Positions 27,028 to 35,750 of a stretch of 41,469 bases of DNA are shown one piece after another (position 1 is the first letter of the stretch; each line of letters begins with the position of its first letter). The DNA lies in the NCBI GenBank assembly GCA_029245525.1, contig JAQWPD010000059.1, forward strand, positions 1-41,469. Reading direction: 5' to 3'. The notes under the pieces were generated by a model, which was not told where the DNA came from, did no database searches, and saw nothing but the letters and a program-made list of their open reading frames with translations. Source of the stretch: Gammaproteobacteria bacterium (lineage in GTDB: Bacteria > Pseudomonadota > Gammaproteobacteria > Steroidobacterales > GCA-2729495). The position numbers and the translations under genes were made by a program.

Positions 27028-27768
27028 ATGGAAGTTATACCTGCAATTGATCTGATGAACGGCGGCTGCGTACGTCTGTACAAAGGCGACTTCGACCAGG
27101 TCACCGAATACGATCAGGATCCACTGGATATCGCCGCACGCTATCGTGAATCCGGTTCCGAACGCCTGCACTTAGTGGACCTTGACGGTGCCCGCAGCGG
27201 CGAACTGGTCAACATTGATGTCATTCGCCGGATCACCAGTGAGCTTTCACTGAAAGTTCAGGTCGGTGGCGGCATCCGCGATTTTGATCGTGTGCAGCTG
27301 CTGCTGGATGCCGGGGCAGACCGGGTGGTTATTGGCTCAACTGCAGTGCAGCAACCTGAAGAGGTTGCAGGATGGATCAAACAAGTCGGTGGCGAACACG
27401 TGGTGCTCGCCTTTGACGTATTCATCGACGACAACGGCGTGCCTGTGCCACAGACTCACGGCTGGACAGAAGCCGGCGACAAAACACTGTGGGATCTGCT
27501 CGATTATTTTGTGGCGAATGGCGGTATTCACTACCTGTGCACCGATATCGATAAAGACGGCACGTTGGAAGGTCCTAACTTTGATCTCTATAGCGAATGC
27601 TCACGGCGTTACCCCGATGCAAAGTTTATTGCCTCGGGTGGCGTTGCGTCTGCAACCGACTTACCGAAGTTAAAAGCAACCGGTGCCGATGGTGTGGTGA
27701 CCGGTAAAGCTCTGCTCGACGGTCGCTTAACGCTTGAGGAGATACAGTCATTCTCGCAAAACGGATAA
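27028..27768 (+). CDS. hisA: ProFAR isomerase (phosphoribosylformimino-AICAR-P isomerase)
   Basis: A 246-residue half-barrel-repeat TIM protein. The start [20 protein letters not shown] carries the catalytic aspartate D8. The partner aspartate lies in the C-terminal half around [14 protein letters not shown], and the phosphate motifs are VGGGIRDF and [11 protein letters not shown]. It opens the ribosyl ring of ProFAR to PRFAR, the HisF/H substrate. Its last 19 bases overlap the start of hisF. Confidence 0.97.
   Translation: MEVIPAIDLMNGGCVRLYKGDFDQVTEYDQDPLDIAARYRESGSERLHLVDLDGARSGELVNIDVIRRITSELSLKVQVGGGIRDFDRVQLLLDAGADRVVIGSTAVQQPEEVAGWIKQVGGEHVVLAFDVFIDDNGVPVPQTHGWTEAGDKTLWDLLDYFVANGGIHYLCTDIDKDGTLEGPNFDLYSECSRRYPDAKFIASGGVASATDLPKLKATGADGVVTGKALLDGRLTLEEIQSFSQNG
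27736..27741 (+). promoter_or_regulatory. Ribosome binding site deciding the hisF start
   Basis: gaggag inside the end of hisA, 8 bases before the ATT at 27750. The nearest in-frame stop upstream (TGA 27735-27737) leaves no ATG, GTG or TTG between it and the conserved hisF N-terminus. The site therefore points to ATT as start. Confidence 0.7.
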
Positions 27769-28517
27769 TCCCCTGCCTCGACGTACGCGACGGTCAGGTC
27801 GTTAAAGGGGTGCAGTTCCGCAACCACGAGGTTGTGGGCGATATCCTGGCGCTTGCGGAACGCTATCGCGATGAAGGCGCCGATGAACTGGTCTTCTATG
27901 ACATCACCGCAAGCCCGGACGGACGCACGGTAGATCGTCAATGGATCAATCGGGTAGCCGAAATACTCGACATACCCTTCTCTGTTGCTGGCGGCATCAA
28001 AACGCTAAAAGATGCCGAAGAAGTGCTGAACTACGGTGCCGACAAAATCTCAATCAACAGCCCCGCCCTCGCTAACCCAGACCTGATCAATGAGCTGGTC
28101 AAACGCTTTGGTTCACAGTGCGTGGTTATCGGCATCGACAGTCGCGATGAAGACAATAGCTATCGTGTTTACCAGTACACCGGTGACCCTGAAAAAACCA
28201 AACACTCTGGAAGAATCACTGCCAACTGGGTGAAAGAAGTTCAGGAAAGAGGCGCTGGCGAGATTGTGCTTAACTGCATGAATCAGGACGGCGTCCGCAA
28301 CGGCTATGACTTGAAGCAGTTAAGTGAGATACGCAGTGTGTGCGATGTACCCCTCATTGCCTCTGGCGGTGCCGGTGAAATGCAGCACTTTGCCGATGTA
28401 TTTACTGAAGCCGATGCCGATGGTGGACTCGCTGCCAGCGTGTTTCATAAGGCCATTATCGACATCGGTGACCTTAAACGATTCTTAAGCACACAGAATG
28501 TCGAAATTCGAATTTAA
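27750..28517 (+). CDS. hisF: Imidazole glycerol phosphate synthase, cyclase subunit, with ATT start
   Basis: A 255-residue TIM-barrel cyclase that forms the imidazole ring from PRFAR and ammonia. The conserved N-terminus (initiator)[14 protein letters not shown], with the catalytic D11, begins at an ATT codon at 27750. The second catalytic aspartate is in VIGIDSRDE, and phosphate loops are VAGGIKT and ASGGAGEM. The frame has a stop at 27735-27737, and no standard start codon occurs before a GTG at 27810. That GTG would remove the first strand and D11. With the gaggag site 8 bases upstream, ATT is the best start. A sequencing error changing ATG to ATT is the main alternative. It overlaps hisA by 19 bases. 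Confidence 0.9.
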   Translation: MLAKRIIPCLDVRDGQVVKGVQFRNHEVVGDILALAERYRDEGADELVFYDITASPDGRTVDRQWINRVAEILDIPFSVAGGIKTLKDAEEVLNYGADKISINSPALANPDLINELVKRFGSQCVVIGIDSRDEDNSYRVYQYTGDPEKTKHSGRITANWVKEVQERGAGEIVLNCMNQDGVRNGYDLKQLSEIRSVCDVPLIASGGAGEMQHFADVFTEADADGGLAASVFHKAIIDIGDLKRFLSTQNVEIRI

Positions 28518-28545
28518 CGCTGCCCATGCAGCAAGAGAAGCCACA

Positions 28546-28833
28546 ATGAGTAATATTGATTTTTTAACCGAGCTTGAAACCATTATTGAAGAGCGCAGCA
28601 AGGTGTCGCCCGAAGAAAGCTACACGGCTCAACTGCGACACAAAGGCATCCCGTTTATCGCGCAAAAGGTGGGCGAAGAAGCCGTTGAGACTATTATCGA
28701 AGCGCTGCAAGGAAACCGGGAGCGACTCACCTCCGAATCCGCAGACCTGATTTATCACTTACTGGTATTGCTCAACAACAGCGACCTCTCACTGAGTGAC
28801 GTTGCAGCCGAACTTCAACGCCGCCATAGTTAA
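28546..28833 (+). CDS. hisE: Phosphoribosyl-ATP pyrophosphatase
   Basis: A 95-residue MazG-like all-helical pyrophosphohydrolase acting on PR-ATP. Motifs are SYTAQLRHKGIPFIAQKVGE, EEAVETIIEALQGN and SADLIYHLLVLL, which carry the acidic metal ligands. In enterobacteria this domain is the C-terminal half of HisIE. Here it stands alone and the HisI cyclohydrolase domain is absent from the operon. The start is ATG 28546 with agagaag upstream. The frame is open to 28498, but the extra residues overlap hisF and are unlike the family. Confidence 0.95.
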   Translation: MSNIDFLTELETIIEERSKVSPEESYTAQLRHKGIPFIAQKVGEEAVETIIEALQGNRERLTSESADLIYHLLVLLNNSDLSLSDVAAELQRRHS

Positions 28834-28872
28834 GGCAAGCTGCTCACCGAATCAGCATCAAGGATCACGAGC

Positions 28873-29559
28873 ATGGATCAGAACACACTGTTTGACCGCG
28901 TTATTGAAAGGATTGGCGCCGTTAGTCCGCTCAAAGCAATGCCGATTGAAGCTGAGCTCGCCAAACCAAAATCATTTCTAAAGCTGGTTGATGCCGAGCA
29001 CTATAACTGGTCGAGCAATGAGTTTCGCAAAGTATTTGGCATGCGCTTCCGCGTCAAAGTGCCGCCGCTTGATCAACTCAATATTATTGCTTATCCGGCA
29101 GCGGACAAGAACCTGCCTATTTTTATCTTCTTTTGCATGCTCACCAAGCGAAAGTGCATTGCGCATATTAACGTCAACCTGCCCTTCTCTGATGCTGCCT
29201 ATATTGACCAGCATGTAAAACCACTGGTCGACATCCGCAACACTTACGAGCCTTTCGAATGCAAAGATCGCTACCCCGCGTGGATGCAAAAGTTTCAGAA
29301 TGAATGCTCGATATATGGCCTATTTCCCCGTGATCGCTACGATGATATTGCCGATTGCGCGATACGCTATGCCGACGCTTATATGCAGCAAGTGGCAGCT
29401 GCAGAGGTAGAAACAAACCCCGAGCGTCTGGGCCAGCTAAAGGCCTTTCAGGATCAGTTCATCGATGATATACGCACACAGGATAAGGCTCAGGGCATGA
29501 TTGCAAAGATGATCGGGAAGAAAACCGCCCGCCGCATCTTCTACGAAGTTACAACGTAG
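28873..29559 (+). CDS. Ferredoxin-dependent bilin reductase-like protein
   Basis: A 228-residue protein I align from memory to the FDBR family (PcyA, PebA, PebS, HY2). Matching points: FRKVFGMRFRV; LDQLNIIAYP, where N70 aligns with the conserved Asn of PebA/HY2 (His88 of PcyA); NLPIF; a following hydrophobic strand ending IAHINV; YIDQHVKPLVDI; and the C-terminal DKAQGMIAKMIGKKTARR, typical of the family end, with D204 at the conserved C-terminal Asp. The central catalytic Asp of most FDBRs (Asp105 in PcyA) appears to be F87 here. Start ATG 28873 has aagga upstream and lies 39 bases after hisE, so it is probably in the his operon. No heme oxygenase is nearby. Activity may be altered or absent; an unrelated fold remains possible. 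Confidence 0.6.
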   Translation: MDQNTLFDRVIERIGAVSPLKAMPIEAELAKPKSFLKLVDAEHYNWSSNEFRKVFGMRFRVKVPPLDQLNIIAYPAADKNLPIFIFFCMLTKRKCIAHINVNLPFSDAAYIDQHVKPLVDIRNTYEPFECKDRYPAWMQKFQNECSIYGLFPRDRYDDIADCAIRYADAYMQQVAAAEVETNPERLGQLKAFQDQFIDDIRTQDKAQGMIAKMIGKKTARRIFYEVTT

Positions 29560-29596
29560 AGCATTTATTAGCCTACTTTCCGAACTTTAACCCCAT

Positions 29597-29633
29597 AAAA
29601 AAAGCCCGAAGCATCCGCTCCGGGCTTTCTTCA
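29597..29633. terminator. Bidirectional terminator between the his operon and lysC-lysA
   Basis: An 8-base stem aaagcccg (29601-29608) with cgggcttt (29621-29628), preceded by an A run and followed by a T-rich tail. It lies between two convergent units and can act in both directions. Confidence 0.88.
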
Positions 29634-29650
29634 TTTATGCAGGAAGCTAC

Positions 29651-32263
29651 CTAAACGATAAACTCAGCTGCGATACCCCGAAGATTGTAGTTTGAACCCA
29701 TAACATAGCCATACGCACCCGCATTGGCGATCAATAGCACATCACCCTCTTCTGTCGCAGGCAACAAGCGATCAACACCAAGACGGTCGCCGGTTTCACA
29801 AATAGGCCCTACAACCGAGACAACCTGACTCGGTGACTCATCCGCTTTACTGAGATTCGCGATCTCGTGATACGCACCATACAGTGACGGACGCAGCAAC
29901 GAGTTCATGCCCGTGCTGACCCCCACATAGCGAACCTCGCCTTTGCCTTTTGTCTGCGTAACCGTGGTTAACAGCACGCCGGAGTTGGCAACCACATAGC
30001 GCCCAGGCTCCATCCAAAGCTCCAGTTGTGGGAACTCGGCTTTAACCGCATCAAGCGACTCTGACACTGCAGCCATGTCCAACGGCGCCTGACCAGGCTT
30101 CTCTGGAATCCCTAAGCCACCACCCAAATCGAGGAATTTAACTGCAGGAAACACCTCCAGCGCCTCCACCAAATGACGTGCAACGTAGTGCCAGTTATCG
30201 GCCTGCAAAATCCCGCTACCGGTATGGGCGTGCAAACCGACAACCGCAGCACCAGCCGAATCAACCAGCTCACATGCTTCTTCCAACTCGAACATAGGAA
30301 TGCCAAATTTAGAATGCACACCCGCGGTGCGCACATGCTCGTGATGACCACGTCCCTGACCAGGGTCCAAACGCAATATCAGCTCTTTGCCGGCAAATAG
30401 CTCAGCCCAATGCCGCAACGGATGCAGGTTGTCCAGCGTGACCCGAACGCCCTGCTCCAAACCGAATGCATAATCTTCACGCGGCGCAAAGTTAGGCGTA
30501 AACAGTATCCGCTGAGGGTCAATATCCGGAAACAATTCAAGAACCCGGCGAATTTCGCCCGGTGAGACGCACTCAAAGTTCAAGCCACTCTCATGCACAA
30601 TCCGTAAAACCTCAGGATTGCTATTAGCTTTGATGGCATAAAATACGCGATCAACTGACTTCAAGCCCAACAAATTGGCGCAGGCCTGCTGAATTGACTC
30701 GCGATCATAAACATAGGCGGAAGAATGCTCTTGGGCCAAGCTAATTAACGCTTCACGCTTTTGCATCCACCAGGAAGGAGCCGCCTCTGGCAACACTTTC
30801 TGTGCCGCAGGACCTTCCTGAATCTCCTCCCAGGTCTCGCCGAATACTTTGTCCCTTGCCTCGGCTTGAACCAGCGTTGCATGAAAGCTCTTCACCAAAC
30901 GCACAGACTGCTCTTCATCCACCACAAAACTCAGATTCAGATCACTGGCGGCCTGACTCACCAAATGAATTTTATTTTCTTCAAAGACTTCCAGCGTCGG
31001 TCCGATCTCATGCAACAGCGCACGAATCTTCTGACCCACCAGACTGACTACAGCCACATTGGTTTGTATCTGCACACGACACAAACTGCTCAGCCGGTTG
31101 CGCAAACGCTCCAGCATGGCCTGATCCATTGAGTTCGCGCCGGGATCCAGCGTCACCGTAACGCTACTTTCCGATGTTGAAACAAGATCAATAGAAATTC
31201 CTAAGTCACTGAAAACCCTGAATGCATCGGCAAGAAAACCGACCTGATGCCACATTCCCAACGTTTCCATCGACACCAGCGTGATACCACGACGGTGCGA
31301 CACCGCTTTCACCCTTGCAGAGTCATCACCGGCATCGCGAGTGATGAGGGTACCGGGCTCTTCCGGACGATGGGTGCAACGAACCCACAAGGGTATATCG
31401 TAGCTGCGCACTGGAGAAATCGAGCGAGGGTGCAAAACAGATCCCCCGGTAGAGGCTATCTCCTGCGCCTCTTCATAGCGCAGTGCTTTCAGCAAACGGG
31501 CGCCGGAGACGACCCGCGGGTCAGCGCTGAACATGCCCGGCACGTCCGTCCAGATTTCTAAACGCTCGGCCTCCAGCTTTGCCGCAAAATAAGCCGCGGA
31601 GGTATCCGACCCACCGCGCCCTAACAGCACGCTTTCACCCAGCTCATTGCGGGCAATAAAGCCCTGAGTCAGAACGATGTCACCGTTACGAGAAAAATCA
31701 GCCTGCAAGTCAATATCCGGGGCATAGGCACAGGTCGCCGACAAATAGCCCGCACGTTCAGCAACATTGCTTGGCTCAGTACTGGTAAGCACATCACGGG
31801 CATCAACCCAAACCACGGGCAAGCCCTGCTGTTGCAAATAGGCAGCACCCAGAGCAGTGGTCATCAGTTCGCCCATGGACATGACCTTTACCTGCATACG
31901 GTCACTCACTTCGCGCACTAAGCGGACACCACTCACCAGCTGATCCAGCTCTTCCAGGTAGCCACCCAACAAGGACTGACTGTCGAGACCCAATGAATCA
32001 CCCAGCCCGAGATAACGCGCCTTGAGCTCGGCCAGCAGCTCAGCATGCTCTCCACGAGTGGCCAAGCCAAGCAGCGCTTCTAGCTGATTGGAGGTGCCAC
32101 GAATAGCGGAGTGCACAATGACCGGCTGCACACCTTCAGCAACGCGCTGACGCACCAGGTCCGCAATAATTGCCCAGCTTTCAGCGGTAGCGACACTGGT
32201 GCCGCCAAACTTCATTACCACCCAAGGCACGGCAACCTCACTGTTCTGATTTTTTGCGTTCAT
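29651..32263 (-). CDS. lysC-lysA: Bifunctional aspartate kinase / diaminopimelate decarboxylase
   Basis: About 870 residues, a fusion of the first and last enzymes of lysine synthesis. The aspartokinase part (about 1-465) begins WVVMKFGGTSVATAESW and carries GRGGSDTSAAYFAAKLEAE and two ACT domains (near LISMETL-type and VSLVGQKIRAL segments). The decarboxylase part (about 490-870) has the PLP lysine in VFYAIKANSNPEVLRI, then HAHTGSGI, EPGRYVVANSGVL and ICETGDRL. This fusion is known from Xanthomonas relatives and other gammaproteobacteria. I prefer ATG 32263; a GTG at 32308 would start only 13 bases after a terminator. A leader ORF and terminator precede it, suggesting lysine-responsive control. 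Confidence 0.95.
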   Translation of the reverse strand: MNAKNQNSEVAVPWVVMKFGGTSVATAESWAIIADLVRQRVAEGVQPVIVHSAIRGTSNQLEALLGLATRGEHAELLAELKARYLGLGDSLGLDSQSLLGGYLEELDQLVSGVRLVREVSDRMQVKVMSMGELMTTALGAAYLQQQGLPVVWVDARDVLTSTEPSNVAERAGYLSATCAYAPDIDLQADFSRNGDIVLTQGFIARNELGESVLLGRGGSDTSAAYFAAKLEAERLEIWTDVPGMFSADPRVVSGARLLKALRYEEAQEIASTGGSVLHPRSISPVRSYDIPLWVRCTHRPEEPGTLITRDAGDDSARVKAVSHRRGITLVSMETLGMWHQVGFLADAFRVFSDLGISIDLVSTSESSVTVTLDPGANSMDQAMLERLRNRLSSLCRVQIQTNVAVVSLVGQKIRALLHEIGPTLEVFEENKIHLVSQAASDLNLSFVVDEEQSVRLVKSFHATLVQAEARDKVFGETWEEIQEGPAAQKVLPEAAPSWWMQKREALISLAQEHSSAYVYDRESIQQACANLLGLKSVDRVFYAIKANSNPEVLRIVHESGLNFECVSPGEIRRVLELFPDIDPQRILFTPNFAPREDYAFGLEQGVRVTLDNLHPLRHWAELFAGKELILRLDPGQGRGHHEHVRTAGVHSKFGIPMFELEEACELVDSAGAAVVGLHAHTGSGILQADNWHYVARHLVEALEVFPAVKFLDLGGGLGIPEKPGQAPLDMAAVSESLDAVKAEFPQLELWMEPGRYVVANSGVLLTTVTQTKGKGEVRYVGVSTGMNSLLRPSLYGAYHEIANLSKADESPSQVVSVVGPICETGDRLGVDRLLPATEEGDVLLIANAGAYGYVMGSNYNLRGIAAEFIV

Positions 32264-32321
32264 AAGCCTTGCAAAGCCTTTGTTCTGAATATCTGTACCA
32301 GCCGACACTTCAAGCCGCCGA

Positions 32322-32350
32322 CAAAAAAAAGCCCGCGGATGTGCGGGCTT
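32322..32350 (-). terminator. Terminator between the lysine-rich leader ORF and lysC-lysA
   Basis: On the minus strand an 8-base stem aagcccgc/gcgggctt (32350-32343 with 32336-32329), 6-base loop, then eight U. It lies 43 bases after the leader ORF stop and about 60 bases before the lysC-lysA start. It could end ilvD transcripts, act as the lysine attenuator, or both. Confidence 0.92.
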
Positions 32351-32433
32351 TATTGTTTTTATCGAACTGTTTCAGTTCCCGCAAACATTGCCTCACACAA
32401 AACCAGCAACGGGTTTCTTACCTTTGCCGCGGG
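32331..32433 (-). promoter_or_regulatory. Candidate lysine attenuator: mutually exclusive pairings
   Basis: Reading the minus strand: segment 1 (32433-32423, cccgcggcaaa) lies on the Arg-Gly-Lys codons of the leader. Segment 2 (32385-32378, tttgcggg) starts about 7 bases after the leader stop. Segment 3 (32348-32341, gcccgcac) and segment 4 (32338-32331) form the terminator core. Possible pairings are 1:2 (cccgc/gcggg), 2:3 (tgcggg/cccgca, 6 bases) and 3:4 (terminator). A separate 6-base hairpin (gaactg, 32378-32364) lies between 2 and 3. Geometry matches classical attenuation, but pairings are short and no energies were computed. Confidence 0.5.
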
Positions 32434-32461
32434 TATTGCGCATACGCTTCGTGTGAGACAT
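32393..32461 (-). CDS. Lysine-rich leader ORF upstream of lysC-lysA
   Basis: A 22-codon frame, ATG 32461 to TGA 32393, beginning MSHTKRMRNT and continuing RGKGKKPVAGFV. It has four Lys and three Arg; three Lys codons fall within four (aaa ggt aag aaa). It is followed by a terminator and then the lysine biosynthesis fusion gene, and preceded 7 bases upstream by the -10 of a candidate promoter. It could be an attenuator leader peptide sensing Lys-tRNA. Alternatives: a longer small membrane protein from in-frame TTG codons upstream (adding a hydrophobic segment ending LGLLAV), or chance. No Shine-Dalgarno is visible, as would be expected if the transcript is leaderless. Confidence 0.5.
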   Translation of the reverse strand: MSHTKRMRNTRGKGKKPVAGFV

Positions 32462-32468
32462 GACCGCA

Positions 32469-32497
32469 AGTAGACCCAATACGCCGACACAGGTCAA
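32469..32497 (-). promoter_or_regulatory. Candidate promoter of the lysine leader / lysC-lysA
   Basis: On the minus strand, -35 ttgacc (32497-32492, five of six), a 17-base spacer, and -10 tctact (32474-32469, four of six). It begins 30 bases after the ilvD stop. Transcription would start at about 32461, the leader ATG. Confidence 0.5.
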
Positions 32498-32526
32498 GTA
32501 CTGTTGCTAATTGCCAATAAGACCGG

Positions 32527-34212
32527 CTAATCGCCCGTTACTGCGCCGGTCGACGCCGAACTCACCAGCTTCGCGTATTTGGTGAGCACACCGGGCGTAG
32601 CCCCTGAGTCAGGGCACACCCACTTCGCCTTACGCCGATTAAGCTCCGCATCAACCACGTGCAGATCAATTTCACGAGTCTCGGCATTAATGGTGATGAC
32701 ATCACCGTCTTCAACCAGCGCCAGCGGACCCCCTAAGGCGGCTTCCGGACTAACATGCCCCACAACGAACCCATGGCTGCCGCCTGAAAAGCGGCCATCG
32801 GTAATTAGCGCGACCTTGTCTCCCAGACCTTTGCCCATAATCGCGGCAGTGGGGCTGAGCATTTCACGCATACCCGGGCCGCCTTTCGGCCCTTCGTAAC
32901 GAATAATCACCACATCGCCGGCAACAATATTGCCATCCAAAATTGACTGCAAGGCCTCTTCTTCTGAACCAAAAACCCGGGCGGTGCCTTCGAAGCTGGT
33001 TCCTTCCTTGCCGGTGATTTTGGCAACGGCACCCTCGGGTGCAAGGTTGCCGTACAAAATAACCAGATGCGAATCCTCTTTAATGGGGTTGCCGAAGTCG
33101 CGAATAATGCCCTGGCCGGACGGATAGTCCTCCACATCAGCAAGATTTTCAGCCATGGTTTTGCCACTCACGGTCAAACAATCACCGTGCAACATGCCAT
33201 TATCAAGCAAGCGTTTCATCAGCGGACGAATACCGCCAATCGCAATCAACTCGGACATCGAGTATCGACCACTGGGCTTAAGATCAGCCAACAGCGGCGT
33301 TTTTGCACCAATGCGAGTGAAATCATCGATATCAAGTTCAACACCCGACTCGCGCGCCATTGCCAACAAATGCAATACAGCATTGGTTGAGCCACCCAAG
33401 GCGATCACGACGGTGATCGCGTTCTCGAAAGCGTCACGAGTGAGAATATCGGACGGCCTTATGCCTTGGCGAACCATGTTCATTACGGCCTGTCCGGCGC
33501 GAAAGCAATCCTCGCCCTTTTCCTCGGACACCGCATTCTGTGCAGAGCTGTTCGGCAAACTCATGCCCAGTGCCTCAATGGCAGAGGCCATGGTGTTGGC
33601 CGTGTACATGCCGCCGCAGGAGCCAGCACCAGGAATTGCGGTGCGCTCAACCTCGAGCAGTTCCGCTTCACTGACCTTGCCGCCGGCAAGCCCACCAACA
33701 GACTCGAACACAGACACAATGTCGCGGCCCTCGGCTCCTGGCTTAATGGTGCCACCGTAGACAAATATCGAAGGACGATTGAGGCGAGCCAGAGCCATTA
33801 AACAGCCCGGCATATTTTTATCGCAACCACCAATGGCAACAATGCCGTCGAAACCTTCGGCACCTGCAACAGTTTCAATAGAATCTGCAATAACCTCACG
33901 CGAAACCAGCGAGTAACGCATACCCGGGGTGCCCATCGAAATCCCGTCTGAGACCGTAATGGTGTTGAACTCAAGCGCTTTACCGCCCGCCTCGTCAACA
34001 CCTGCGGCAGCCCGATGAGCCAGCTTGTCAATATGCATATTGCACGGAGTCACCATGCTCCAAGTCGATGCAATACCAATCTGGGACTTATTAAAGTCTT
34101 CTTCAGCAAAGCCTACCGCACGTAACATGGCGCGACTCGGCGCCTGTTCAACACCATCGACAACAATGCTTGAATAACGGCGTTCCTGAGATTCTTTGGT
34201 TTTGTCAGTCAT
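32527..34212 (-). CDS. ilvD: Dihydroxy-acid dehydratase
   Basis: A 561-residue Fe-S dehydratase of valine, isoleucine and pantothenate synthesis, making the 2-oxo acids from dihydroxy acids. Cluster cysteines are in [23 protein letters not shown] and [15 protein letters not shown]. The [13 protein letters not shown] and [21 protein letters not shown] signatures are intact. It supplies 2-oxoisovalerate for LeuA and substrates for IlvE encoded elsewhere in the window. It is transcribed alone; the nearest terminator downstream on its strand is the one at 32322-32350. The start is ATG 34212. Confidence 0.97.
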   Translation of the reverse strand: MTDKTKESQERRYSSIVVDGVEQAPSRAMLRAVGFAEEDFNKSQIGIASTWSMVTPCNMHIDKLAHRAAAGVDEAGGKALEFNTITVSDGISMGTPGMRYSLVSREVIADSIETVAGAEGFDGIVAIGGCDKNMPGCLMALARLNRPSIFVYGGTIKPGAEGRDIVSVFESVGGLAGGKVSEAELLEVERTAIPGAGSCGGMYTANTMASAIEALGMSLPNSSAQNAVSEEKGEDCFRAGQAVMNMVRQGIRPSDILTRDAFENAITVVIALGGSTNAVLHLLAMARESGVELDIDDFTRIGAKTPLLADLKPSGRYSMSELIAIGGIRPLMKRLLDNGMLHGDCLTVSGKTMAENLADVEDYPSGQGIIRDFGNPIKEDSHLVILYGNLAPEGAVAKITGKEGTSFEGTARVFGSEEEALQSILDGNIVAGDVVIIRYEGPKGGPGMREMLSPTAAIMGKGLGDKVALITDGRFSGGSHGFVVGHVSPEAALGGPLALVEDGDVITINAETREIDLHVVDAELNRRKAKWVCPDSGATPGVLTKYAKLVSSASTGAVTGD

Positions 34213-34322
34213 AATTTTTAAATTCTAGGGCTGAAAACAGCGGCTATTGTACACGCAAGGAGCGCTAAGGACGCCATTCTAAAAGGATTTGCCGGCGATA
34301 TTTTGCTCGCCAGAGATGCTAA

Positions 34323-35750
34323 CTACAGCAGTTTATTTGGGTTCATAATGCCATTGGGGTCAAACGCCAGCTTCACTGAACGCATTAACGCCAAGCCCAC
34401 CGGATCGGCAAGCCTCGCCAACTCGTCCCGCTTTAACAGGCCGATGCCGTGCTCGGCGCTGAAACTGCCGCCCAGGCTTACGGCCAGACTGTGAATACGC
34501 TGGTTCATAACGCCCCACAATGCCAAAAAATCTTTGGCCGACATCGCTTCAGGCTGACTCAAATTAAAATGGATATTGCCATCGCCGACATGCCCAAACG
34601 GCACTGGACGAACTCCGGGCGCAATCGACTCCGCCACCGCCGACGCCTTCTCAATAAGCAGAGGAATCTGCGACACCGGTACTGAGATATCATGCTTAAT
34701 ACTTGCTCCAGCCAACTTTTGCGCTTCGGAGATCGCGTGACGAATACGCCAAAAGGCATCGCGCTGCGCGCCGGACTGCGCAACCACGCCATCGGTCACC
34801 AGACCAAGGTCGAGTTGCGCCTCAAGAAATGCCAATAAGCCTGTATCGACCATAGATTGTGAGCGTTGGCTGGACAGGTCAAGCAGCACATACCAACTGT
34901 ATTCGTCATCGAATGGACTGTGACAACTGTCGATATGCTGTTGCACCATATCCATCGCAATATGAGGAAACGTTTCAAACGCGAGGATCTCATCGCCCAG
35001 TGCGGTGCGCGCGGCTGCAAAGAAATCAACCACCGCACTGATCGAATCCAGCGCGATCAGCGCTGTCGCCACGCTCGCAGGCTTGGGAAACAATTTACAG
35101 GTCACTGCGGTAATCACACCCAAAGAGCCTTCGGCACCAATAAACAGCTGTTTCAGGTCGTAGCCGGTATTGTCTTTGCGAACGCCTTTCAACTCATCAA
35201 GCACCCGGCCATCCGGCAGCACCACTTCAAGCCCAAGCACCAAATCACGGGTATTACCGTAACGAAGCACTGCCGTGCCTCCCGCATTGGTCGACACATT
35301 GCCGCCGATCTGACAGCTGCCTTCGGAGGCCATACTCAGCGGAAACAGACAATCAGCATCGGCTGCTGCCTGCTGCAGACGCTCGAGCACACAACCGGCC
35401 TCAACGATAATGGTGAAATTGGCGGTATCAATTGCGCGGATATCGCGCATCCTTTCCAAGGACAACAGCACCTCATTTTGATCATTCAGGCCGGGAATAG
35501 CGCCGCCAGCCAAACCTGTATTGCCCCCCTGAGGCACGACTGCCACGTTGTTCGCGTTGCAACAACTCAAGATGGCAGCAACTTCCGCGGTACTCGCAGG
35601 GCGCAACAACAATGGTGTGCACCCAGTAAATAACCCCCGCCATTCCTCAAGATACGCAGTTAAATCTGCGCTGCTATCGAGCCAGCCACCCTCGCCGACG
35701 ATGGACTTTAGCTCAGCGATCACTGCGTCGGGAATCGTTTTTGTTAGCAC
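34323..35750 (-). CDS. FAD-linked oxidase (D-2-hydroxyglutarate/D-lactate dehydrogenase type)
   Basis: A PCMH-type flavoprotein of about 475 residues. The FAD-binding domain has VPQGGNTGLAGGA, the SEGSCQIGGNVSTNAGG loop, and KDNTGYDLKQLFIGAEGSLG. The C-terminal FAD-oxidase domain has the metal histidines in PFGHVGDGNIHFNL and SAEHGIGLLKRDEL. These fit the D-2-hydroxyacid dehydrogenase group (D2HGDH, GlcD, Dld2). Activity on D-2-hydroxyglutarate, a by-product of serine synthesis, is plausible but D-lactate cannot be excluded. I prefer GTG 35750, with aaagg nine bases upstream; the frame runs to an ATG at 35813 with an uncharacteristic extra 21 residues. It is divergent from the cyclase-like gene. 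Confidence 0.9.
   Translation of the reverse strand: MLTKTIPDAVIAELKSIVGEGGWLDSSADLTAYLEEWRGLFTGCTPLLLRPASTAEVAAILSCCNANNVAVVPQGGNTGLAGGAIPGLNDQNEVLLSLERMRDIRAIDTANFTIIVEAGCVLERLQQAAADADCLFPLSMASEGSCQIGGNVSTNAGGTAVLRYGNTRDLVLGLEVVLPDGRVLDELKGVRKDNTGYDLKQLFIGAEGSLGVITAVTCKLFPKPASVATALIALDSISAVVDFFAAARTALGDEILAFETFPHIAMDMVQQHIDSCHSPFDDEYSWYVLLDLSSQRSQSMVDTGLLAFLEAQLDLGLVTDGVVAQSGAQRDAFWRIRHAISEAQKLAGASIKHDISVPVSQIPLLIEKASAVAESIAPGVRPVPFGHVGDGNIHFNLSQPEAMSAKDFLALWGVMNQRIHSLAVSLGGSFSAEHGIGLLKRDELARLADPVGLALMRSVKLAFDPNGIMNPNKLL

Noticed and set aside
27810-28517. hisF starting at GTG 27810
   Set aside because: Would delete the first strand and catalytic D11, whose coding sequence is intact just upstream.
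32264-32308. GTG 32308 as start of lysC-lysA
   Set aside because: Begins 13 bases after the terminator with no clear ribosome site; the extra 15 residues are not typical. ATG 32263 is preferred but also has only a weak, closely spaced ribosome site.
34239-34251. Possible -10 (tacaat) upstream of ilvD on the minus strand
   Set aside because: No convincing -35 at a standard spacing; not listed as a promoter.
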